This document shows, piece after piece, positions 1-6,403 of a stretch of 64,000 bases of DNA. The stretch comes from Paractinoplanes maris (GTDB taxonomy: Bacteria; Actinomycetota; Actinomycetes; Mycobacteriales; Micromonosporaceae). The notes below the pieces were generated by a model, which was not told the DNA's origin, made no database searches, and worked only from the letters and a program-made list of their open reading frames with translations. Positions within the stretch are counted from its first letter, which is position 1. Every line of letters starts with the position of its first letter. A program made the position numbers and the translations under genes. The stretch spans positions 1 to 64,000 of the forward strand of contig NZ_JALPVL010000007.1 in the NCBI RefSeq assembly GCF_023544465.1, written 5' to 3'.

Positions 1-949
1 GGCCGAAAGTGCGCCCGTACCGCGCCGCCTTGTACTCCAACATGCCGGTGAATCCGGCCCATCCCGCATCGTGCACAGACTTCGCCAGTCGGGTCCGGCC
101 GAGACCGACCACGCACAGATCCTCGACGTACACCGCTTGGTTCTCGCGGATGATCGCCGTGGACAGTTTGTGCTGCCAGTCCCGCCGGGTGTCGGCCACC
201 CGAGCGTGCGCCCTGGCGACCTTCACGACGGCCTTCTTCCGGTTCTGACTCCCGCGCTGCTTGCGCGAGAGCGCCTGCTGCAACCGCTTTAGCTTGCGCG
301 CCGCGCGGCGCAGGAACTTCGGTGCGGCCACCTTCGTGCCGTCCGAGAGCACCGCGAAGTGGGTCAGTCCCAGATCGATACCGACCTCGGATTCGACCGG
401 CGGCAACGCCTCGTCGGTGCTCTGCACAACGAACGAGGCGAAGTAACGCCCGGCCGCGTCCCGGATGATCGCCACACTCGACGGGTCCGACGGCAGCGTC
501 CGGGACCAGCGGACCGCAAGGTCGCCGATCCTCGGCAGGCGCAACCGGCTGTTGTCGAGGACCTTGAACCGGGAGTTTTTCGTGAAGCGGATGGCCTGCC
601 GGTTGTCCTTGCGGGACCGGAACCGGGGCGGGGCCAGCTTCCGCCCCTTGCGCTTGCCCGAGATCGAGGCGAAGAAGTTGCGGTACGCGGTGTTCAGGTC
701 CGCCAGGGCCTGCTGCAAAACCACGGACGACACCTCGCCCAGCCATGCCCGCTCAGGCGTCAGCTTCGCCTCGGTGATCAGGCGGCGGGACAGCTCGCCG
801 TCCGAGACGTACTTCTCGCCCGCCTCGCGGGCCTGCTGACGCAGACGCAGCCCGTCGTTGAACACCACCCGCGCGCACCCGAACGCCCTGGCCAGCTCGA
901 TCTGCTGGCTGGTCGTCGGGTAGACGCGGAAGTTGTAACGAAGCTGCAC
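1..949 (-). CDS. tnpB: IS200/IS605-family TnpB (OrfB) RNA-guided nuclease, C-terminus beyond window
   Basis: The open frame runs from a GTG at 949 to the left edge (316 complete codons) without a stop. The N-terminus reads VQLRYNFRVYPTTSQQIELA, typical of OrfB_IS605 proteins. The RuvC-I aspartate lies in GIDLGLTHFAV (about residue 192) and the RuvC-II glutamate in VYVEDL (about 276). The zinc finger and the third RuvC aspartate would lie outside the window. TnpB proteins are omega-RNA-guided DNA nucleases that help keep IS605-type elements in place. The omega-RNA would be encoded around the 3' end, also outside. An alternative in-frame GTG is at 958. The gene diverges from a tnpA remnant starting 37 bases away. 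The frame looks intact, so it could be active even though tnpA is not. Confidence 0.88.
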   Translation of the reverse strand, partial: MQLRYNFRVYPTTSQQIELARAFGCARVVFNDGLRLRQQAREAGEKYVSDGELSRRLITEAKLTPERAWLGEVSSVVLQQALADLNTAYRNFFASISGKRKGRKLAPPRFRSRKDNRQAIRFTKNSRFKVLDNSRLRLPRIGDLAVRWSRTLPSDPSSVAIIRDAAGRYFASFVVQSTDEALPPVESEVGIDLGLTHFAVLSDGTKVAAPKFLRRAARKLKRLQQALSRKQRGSQNRKKAVVKVARAHARVADTRRDWQHKLSTAIIRENQAVYVEDLCVVGLGRTRLAKSVHDAGWAGFTGMLEYKAARYGRTFG

Positions 950-985
950 GAGACACACTGTGCCATGTCGGTTTATCGCTGAACC

Positions 986-1174
986 GTGGCCCGGCTGGTC
1001 AACAGCCTCAAGGGCGTCTCCTCGCGGCGGCTGCGGCAGGAGTTTCCCGACCTCGTGCGGCACTACTACCGGGCCAACAAGCTGTGGTCGGGCTCGTACT
1101 TCGCAGGCTCCGTCGGCGGGGCACCGCTCAGCGTCGTAAAGCAGTACATCGAGCAGCAGAACCGTCCCGGTTAA
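986..1174 (+). pseudogene. Remnant of IS200/IS605 Y1 transposase TnpA (C-terminal half only)
   Basis: The 62 residues match the C-terminal half of Y1 HUH transposases: NSLKGVSSRRLRQEF, then SGSYFAGSVGGAPLSV and KQYIEQQNRP. The catalytic tyrosine is in KQYIEQQ (residue 54). The N-terminal half with the HUH metal site is missing, and the same frame meets a TGA just upstream, at about 980. The fragment cannot transpose DNA on its own. It lies head-to-head with tnpB, the divergent IS605 layout, so an internal deletion of a once complete element is the simplest explanation. Confidence 0.85.
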
Positions 1175-1482
1175 GGCACCGCTCGGGCCTGGCGGCCCTC
1201 CCAGCGCGGGCCTTCACCCCCGGCCTGAAGGCCGGAGCACTGGCCCGCATTCCGGTAGCTGTCGCCGGCGTTCAACCCGTACAGCACCAGCGGCTCGCCG
1301 GTGAAGTTGTCACCGGCCCGGGCCCAGTTGACGCCCTGGAACTGGCTCGTCGCCGCCGACGCGCCCGGTGCGCTGGCCACCACGGCCAGCGGGATCGCCG
1401 CCAGCGCGGCCACGGCGCCGGCCAGCGCCGCGACGACGCGGCCGGCCGCGGGCCACCCGCCCTTCACTCGCCGTCCGATCAT
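1171..1482 (-). pseudogene. Secreted cellulase-like gene truncated by the IS element
   Basis: The frame starts at ATG 1482 with a clear signal peptide (RR at residues 4-5, hydrophobic core about 15-40, cleavage near GASAATS). It continues FQGVNWARAGDNFTGEPL, which resembles the mature start of actinobacterial GH5-like endoglucanases. After DSYRNA (around 1246) the sequence becomes IS DNA, including the end hairpin, and runs to a stop at 1171. Only about 35 mature residues remain, so no enzyme can be made from this part. The rest of the gene should lie beyond the IS, left of base 1. The GH5-like assignment rests on a short segment and is less certain than the truncation. Confidence 0.6.
1220..1235. 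repeat. IS200/IS605 subterminal hairpin (element end)
   Basis: A perfect 6-bp stem with a TGAA loop (ccggcc-tgaa-ggccgg) lies 46 bases after the tnpA remnant. Imperfect palindromes near the ends of IS200/IS605 elements are bound by TnpA instead of terminal inverted repeats. The position, just where the similarity of the flanking gene to cellulases stops, fits the tnpA-side end of the element. The exact cleavage site cannot be fixed from one copy. Confidence 0.65.
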
Positions 1483-1527
1483 GGTCCTCCCCTATCCGCC
1501 GCACATCGGGGTCCATCTATACAACAC

Positions 1528-1670
1528 ACGTCATACGAATATCTACGCCGGTGGCGCCGATTCGCGCGATGCGCACGAATGTGAACGTGCACTCGCTACC
1601 GGCACGGACGACGGGCTTGCCTGCATTGACTGCCCTCTATCCGGCCCATAGCGTAAGACGTCATATGAAT
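1528..1670. promoter_or_regulatory. Intergenic region 1483-1859 with a repeated 13-mer
   Basis: The 377-bp gap between the divergent cellulase remnant and the enzyme operon holds two near-identical 13-mers, acgtcatacgaat (1528-1540) and acgtcatatgaat (1658-1670), with one difference. It also has gtgaacgt near 1580 opposed by acgttcac near 1675. Repeats between two divergent carbohydrate-enzyme genes suggest a shared operator, perhaps for a sugar-responsive repressor. No regulator is encoded next to it. I see no other gene in this gap. Confidence 0.4.
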
Positions 1671-1859
1671 TAACGTTCACAATTTGGCCACGAAGACCGC
1701 GACAGTGCGGCGAGGCCGGGGTCGGTCGCGCGCACTGGCCATCGGGTTCCGCCTGGACGGCCACCGGCCGGTCCGGCGTGACTCGCCGGCCTGACGGATC
1801 CCACCCCGGCGCCTGGCGCCGCGCCCGCATCGAAGCCGACGACGAAAGTGTGACCATCC

Positions 1860-4688
1860 ATGAGAACACGCGTGATGGCGGCGGCAGCGACCGTCGTTCT
1901 TCTGGCCACCGGCACGGTGGCGACCATGCTCGGCCCCGGGTCACCGGTCGCCGCCCACCCGGTCAACGCGGCCGAATTCCAGCAGGTCGAGCTCGCCCGC
2001 GGGGTCGGCGAGCTGGGCGAGCCGATGTCGATGGCCGTGTTGCCGGACCGCTCGGTGCTGCACACCGCCCGCAACGGGGTGCTACGCCGGACCACCACCG
2101 CCGGGGTCACCACCGCGATCGGCACCTTGGCGGTCTACACGCACGACGAGGAGGGCCTGCAGGGCGTGGGGGTGGATCCGGCTTTCTCGACCAACCGGTT
2201 CATCTACCTGTTCTACGCACCGCCGTTGTCCACGCCCAGCGGTGACGCGCCGGCCACCGGCACCAACTTCTCCGCGTGGAACGGGGTGAACCGGCTGTCC
2301 CGGTTCACGCTCAACGCCGACTACACCCTCAACACGGCCAGCCAGGTGACCGTCATGGAGGTGCCGACGAATCGCGGCATGTGCTGCCATGTCGGCGGCG
2401 ACATCGATTTCGACGCGGCCGGCAACCTGTACTTATCCACCGGGGACGACTCGAACCCGTTCGACTCGGGTGGCTACACGCCCATCGACGAGCGCAGCGA
2501 CCGCAACCCGGTCTACGACGCCCAGCGCAGCGCGGGCAACACCAACGACCTTCGCGGCAAGGTGCTGAGGATCAAGGTGAACGTGGACGGCACGTACTCG
2601 ATCCCGTCGGGCAACCTGTTCGCGCCCGGCACCGCCCGGACCCGGCCGGAGATCTACGCGATGGGCCTGCGCAACCCGTTCCGGCTCAGCGTCGACAAGA
2701 CAACCGGTGCGGTGTACGTCGCCGACTACGGGCCCGACGCCGGCACGACGAGTTCGACGCGCGGACCGGCGGGCCAGGTGGAGTTCAACCGGATCACCTC
2801 GGCCGGCAACTACGGCTGGCCCTACTGCACCGGCTCGAACACCACCAACGAGACCTATGTGGACTACACGTTCCCGTCCGGCCCGTCGGGGAACCGGTTC
2901 AACTGCGCCGCGCCGGTCAACAACTCCCCGCGCAACACGGGGCTGACCACCCTCCCGGCCGCACGCCCGGCCTGGATCAAGTACGACAACTGCTCGCTGG
3001 CCGCGTTCGGCTGCGGCTCGGAGTCGCCGATGGGCGGCGCGGTGTACCGCTATGACGCCGCCAACCCGTCCACGGTCAAGTTCCCGGCCACCCTCGACGG
3101 GCACTACTTCGCGATGGAGTTCGGGCGGCGCTGGATCAAGAGTGTCGACGTCAACGCCGACGGGTCGGCCGGACTGATCAGCGACTTCCCCTGGCGCGGC
3201 ACGCAGATCATGGACAGCGCCTTCGGCCCCGACGGGGCCCTGTATGTGCTGGACTACGGCACCGGCTGGGGCAACGGCGACGCGAGCTCGGCCCTGTACC
3301 GCATCGAGTACAACGGGGCCGGAAACAACCAGTCGCCGATCGCTCGCGTCGCGGCCAACCCCTCGTCCGGCGCCGCACCCCTGACCGTCAGCTTCTCCTC
3401 GAGCGGCTCGTCCGATCCTGAGGGCGGGGCACTGACCTACTCCTGGAACTTCGGTGACGGCAGTACTTCGTCGGCGGCCAATCCCAGCCACACCTACGCC
3501 AGTACCGGCCAGCGCACGGTGACGCTCACCGTGACCGATTCCGCCGGCCTCACCGCCAGCGCCTCGACCACGATCTCGGTCGGCAACACCGCCCCGACGG
3601 TGGTGCTGAACACGCCGGCCGACGGAGCGCTCTTCGCCTTCGGCGACAGCGTGCCGTACACGATCACGGTGTCCGATCCCGAGGACGGCGCCGTCGACTG
3701 CACCCGGGTGAAGCTGAGCTACCTGCTCGGCCACGACGACCACGCGCATCCGATCAGCTCGAGCACCGGCTGTTCAGGAACGCTGCAGATCCCGGTGGAC
3801 GGCGAGCACGACACGGCGGCCAACCTGTTCGCGGTGCTCGACGCGGAATACACCGACCAGGGCGCCAACGGCCAGCCCGCGCTGACCACCCGGGCGCAGA
3901 AGATCCTCCAGCCCCGGCATCGGCAGGCCGAGCACCGGAACACCCAGTCGGGCACCTCGCTGTTCAGCAAGGCCACCGCGGAGGGTGGCCAGACGGTCGG
4001 CGACATCCAGAACGGTGACTGGATCGCGTTCCAGCGCTACACGCTAGCGGGCGAGAGCCGGTTCACGGCCCGGGTCTCGTCGGGCGGCGCCGGCGGCACG
4101 CTGTCGGTGCGCGCCGGGTCGCCCACCGGCACAGTCCTCGGAACCGTCACGGTGCCGGTCACCGGGAGCTGGGAAACCTTCACCGACGTGTCGACGACCC
4201 TGTCCGGAGCGCCGGCCGGCACCGCCACCCTGTACCTGACCTTCAGCGGCGGCTCGGGGACGCTGTTCGACGTGGACGCGTTCACCATCGGCGCGGCGCC
4301 GGGCGGCGGAGGCACCGGCCGGATCGTCGGCGCCAACGGCTCCTGCGTCGACGTCAACGCCAACAGCTCCGCCGACGGCACCAAGATTCAGCTCTGGACC
4401 TGCCGCACCGGCACGAACCAGCAGTGGACCCGCAACGGCAGCACCTGGCGTTCGCTGGGCAAGTGCATGGGCGTGGCCGGCGGCGCGACCGCCGACGGCA
4501 GCCTGGTACAGCTGTCGACCTGTAACGGTTCCGCCGGTCAGAACTGGACGGCGGGGACCAACGGATCGGTGGTCAACACCGGATCCGGCAAATGCCTGGA
4601 CGCCAACGGCGCCAGCTCGACCAACGGCACCCAGCTGATCATCTGGACCTGCCACGGCGGCACCAACCAGCGCTGGACCCTGCCATGA
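1860..4688 (+). CDS. Secreted PQQ-type sugar dehydrogenase-like propeller with PKD, CBM6 and ricin-B lectin domains
   Basis: A 942-residue exported protein starts at ATG 1860 with a signal peptide (cleavage near VAAHP, about residue 33). Residues 40-480 form a glucose/sorbosone dehydrogenase-type beta-propeller: repeated D-x-x-GNLYLSTGD-like blades, GLRNPFRLSVD and GNYGWPYC. A PKD domain follows (about 495-575, SWNFGDGSTSSAANPSHTY), then an Ig/lyase-like linker with HDDHAHP, a CBM6-like module (about 705-808, GDIQNGDWIAF) and a ricin-B trefoil (about 820-942) with three QxW-type repeats. Family members oxidise aldoses or bind calcium/PQQ outside the cell. The actual substrate is not visible. 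It is the first gene of an operon with the ThuA and GH95 genes, only 11 bp before the next start. Ribosome-binding sequence is weak. Confidence 0.85.
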   Translation: MRTRVMAAAATVVLLATGTVATMLGPGSPVAAHPVNAAEFQQVELARGVGELGEPMSMAVLPDRSVLHTARNGVLRRTTTAGVTTAIGTLAVYTHDEEGLQGVGVDPAFSTNRFIYLFYAPPLSTPSGDAPATGTNFSAWNGVNRLSRFTLNADYTLNTASQVTVMEVPTNRGMCCHVGGDIDFDAAGNLYLSTGDDSNPFDSGGYTPIDERSDRNPVYDAQRSAGNTNDLRGKVLRIKVNVDGTYSIPSGNLFAPGTARTRPEIYAMGLRNPFRLSVDKTTGAVYVADYGPDAGTTSSTRGPAGQVEFNRITSAGNYGWPYCTGSNTTNETYVDYTFPSGPSGNRFNCAAPVNNSPRNTGLTTLPAARPAWIKYDNCSLAAFGCGSESPMGGAVYRYDAANPSTVKFPATLDGHYFAMEFGRRWIKSVDVNADGSAGLISDFPWRGTQIMDSAFGPDGALYVLDYGTGWGNGDASSALYRIEYNGAGNNQSPIARVAANPSSGAAPLTVSFSSSGSSDPEGGALTYSWNFGDGSTSSAANPSHTYASTGQRTVTLTVTDSAGLTASASTTISVGNTAPTVVLNTPADGALFAFGDSVPYTITVSDPEDGAVDCTRVKLSYLLGHDDHAHPISSSTGCSGTLQIPVDGEHDTAANLFAVLDAEYTDQGANGQPALTTRAQKILQPRHRQAEHRNTQSGTSLFSKATAEGGQTVGDIQNGDWIAFQRYTLAGESRFTARVSSGGAGGTLSVRAGSPTGTVLGTVTVPVTGSWETFTDVSTTLSGAPAGTATLYLTFSGGSGTLFDVDAFTIGAAPGGGGTGRIVGANGSCVDVNANSSADGTKIQLWTCRTGTNQQWTRNGSTWRSLGKCMGVAGGATADGSLVQLSTCNGSAGQNWTAGTNGSVVNTGSGKCLDANGASSTNGTQLIIWTCHGGTNQRWTLP

Positions 4689-4699
4689 GAGGCCCGACC

Positions 4700-6403
4700 A
4701 TGCGAACACTGACCCGCACACTCCTGGGCTCGGCGGCAGCGGTGCTGCTGACCCTGGCCGGCATCGGCGCGACACCGGCGAACGCCGCCGACGCACCGTA
4801 CGACGTCCTGGTCTTCTCCAAGACGGCCGGCTTCCGGCACGACTCGATCCCGGCCGGCATCCAGTTGATCCGTGATCTGGGCTCGGCCAACAGCTTCACT
4901 GTCACCGCGACCGAGGACGCCGGCCAGTTCACCTCGAGCAACCTGGCCCAGTTCGAGGCGGTCGTCTTCCTCAACACCACCGGCGACGTGCTCAACACCA
5001 CCCAGCAGAGCGCGTTCGAGAGCTACATCCGGGCCGGCGGCGGGTACGTCGGTGTGCACGCGGCGTCGGACACCGAGTACGACTGGTCGTTCTACGGTCA
5101 GTTGGTCGGGGCGTACTTCTCCTCGCACCCGGCGATCCAGCAGGCGACCACCCGGGTGGAGGATCGGGCGCACGCGGCGACGGCCGGGCTGGCGCCGACG
5201 GTGGTGCGTACCGATGAGTGGTACAACTTCCGGACCAATCCCCGATCGTCGGCGCGGGTGCTGTCGTCGCTGGACGAGTCGAGCTATTCCGGCGGCACGA
5301 TGGGCGGCGATCACCCGCACACCTGGTGCAAGACGCTCCAGGGTGGACGATCCTTCTACACCGGGGCGGGCCACAACCAGGCCAACTACAGCGAGGCGGG
5401 CTTCCGGGCGCTGATCCTCGGCGGCATCCGGTACGCGGCCAACCGCACCAAGGCCGACTGCCGCCCGGAAACCGGGTACACCGCCCTCTACAACGGTTCC
5501 ACCACTGGCTGGTCCCAGGCCGGGCCGGGCGCGTTCAGCAACAGCAACGCGACGCTGACCTCGTCCGGTGGGCTGGGCATGCTGTGGTACAGCGCCAAGG
5601 AGTTCCGGTCGTACTCGCTCAAGCTCGACTGGACGGTGCCGGGCGACGACAACTCCGGCGTCCTGATCGGCTTCCCGGCCGGCAGTGACCCGGACGCGGC
5701 CATGGCGAACGGGTACGAGGTGCAGATTGACGCCACCGACGCGGCCGACCGGACCACCGGCGCGGTGTACGGGGTCAAGTCGGCCGACATCGCCGCCCGC
5801 GATGCGGCGCTGAACCCGCCGGGTCAGTGGAACACCTACGAGCTGCTGGTCGAGGGGGAAAGGCTGCAGGTCTTCCTGAACGGCGTCGTCGTCAACGACT
5901 TCACCAACACGGATCCCGCACGGTCGCTGACCTCCGGCTCCATCGGCATCCAGAACCACGGCACCGGTGACGACGTGTCGTTCCGCAACATCAGGATCAA
6001 GGAACTGGGCGGTACGACCACCCGGACCGGTCCGATCACCAGCGCCGGCGGCAAGTGCGTCGACGTCAACGGCGCCACCTCGGCCGACGGCACGAAGATT
6101 CAGCTGTGGCGGTGCACCGGCAGCACCAACCAGCAGTGGACGGTCAACGGAAGCACCCTGCGCTCGCTCGGCAAGTGCATGGGCGTCGCCGGCGGCAGCA
6201 CCGCGAACGGCGCGCTGGTCCAGTTGTCGGCCTGCACCGGCTCCGGCGGTCAGAACTGGACTCCGGGAACCAACGGCTCCCTGGTCAACCCCCAGTCCGG
6301 CAAATGCCTGGACGCCAACGGCGCCGGCACCGCGGACGGGACCCAACTGATCATCTGGTCCTGCCACGGCGCCGCCAACCAGCGCTGGACCCTTCCGTCA
6401 TGA
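4700..6403 (+). CDS. Secreted ThuA-like / 3-keto-disaccharide hydrolase-like (DUF1080) protein with ricin-B lectin
   Basis: 567 residues from ATG 4700. This start was chosen over 4685 because it leads directly into the signal peptide MRTLTRTLLGSAAAVLLTLA and has GAGAGG 7 bases upstream. Residues about 30-255 are a ThuA glutamine-amidotransferase-like fold (VLVFSKTAGFRHDSI, GGGYVGVHAASDTEYDW, GGDHPHTWC). Residues about 260-437 are a DUF1080/LamG-like fold (GWSQAGPGAF, DNSGVLIGFP, IGIQNHGTGDDVSFRNIRIKEL). Residues about 443-567 are a ricin-B trefoil closely similar to that of the upstream gene. ThuA proteins take part in keto-trehalose metabolism and DUF1080 enzymes hydrolyse 3-keto-glycosides, so a role on oxidised sugars is plausible but unproven. 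The end overlaps the next start (ATGA), implying translational coupling. Confidence 0.83.
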   Translation: MRTLTRTLLGSAAAVLLTLAGIGATPANAADAPYDVLVFSKTAGFRHDSIPAGIQLIRDLGSANSFTVTATEDAGQFTSSNLAQFEAVVFLNTTGDVLNTTQQSAFESYIRAGGGYVGVHAASDTEYDWSFYGQLVGAYFSSHPAIQQATTRVEDRAHAATAGLAPTVVRTDEWYNFRTNPRSSARVLSSLDESSYSGGTMGGDHPHTWCKTLQGGRSFYTGAGHNQANYSEAGFRALILGGIRYAANRTKADCRPETGYTALYNGSTTGWSQAGPGAFSNSNATLTSSGGLGMLWYSAKEFRSYSLKLDWTVPGDDNSGVLIGFPAGSDPDAAMANGYEVQIDATDAADRTTGAVYGVKSADIAARDAALNPPGQWNTYELLVEGERLQVFLNGVVVNDFTNTDPARSLTSGSIGIQNHGTGDDVSFRNIRIKELGGTTTRTGPITSAGGKCVDVNGATSADGTKIQLWRCTGSTNQQWTVNGSTLRSLGKCMGVAGGSTANGALVQLSACTGSGGQNWTPGTNGSLVNPQSGKCLDANGAGTADGTQLIIWSCHGAANQRWTLPS

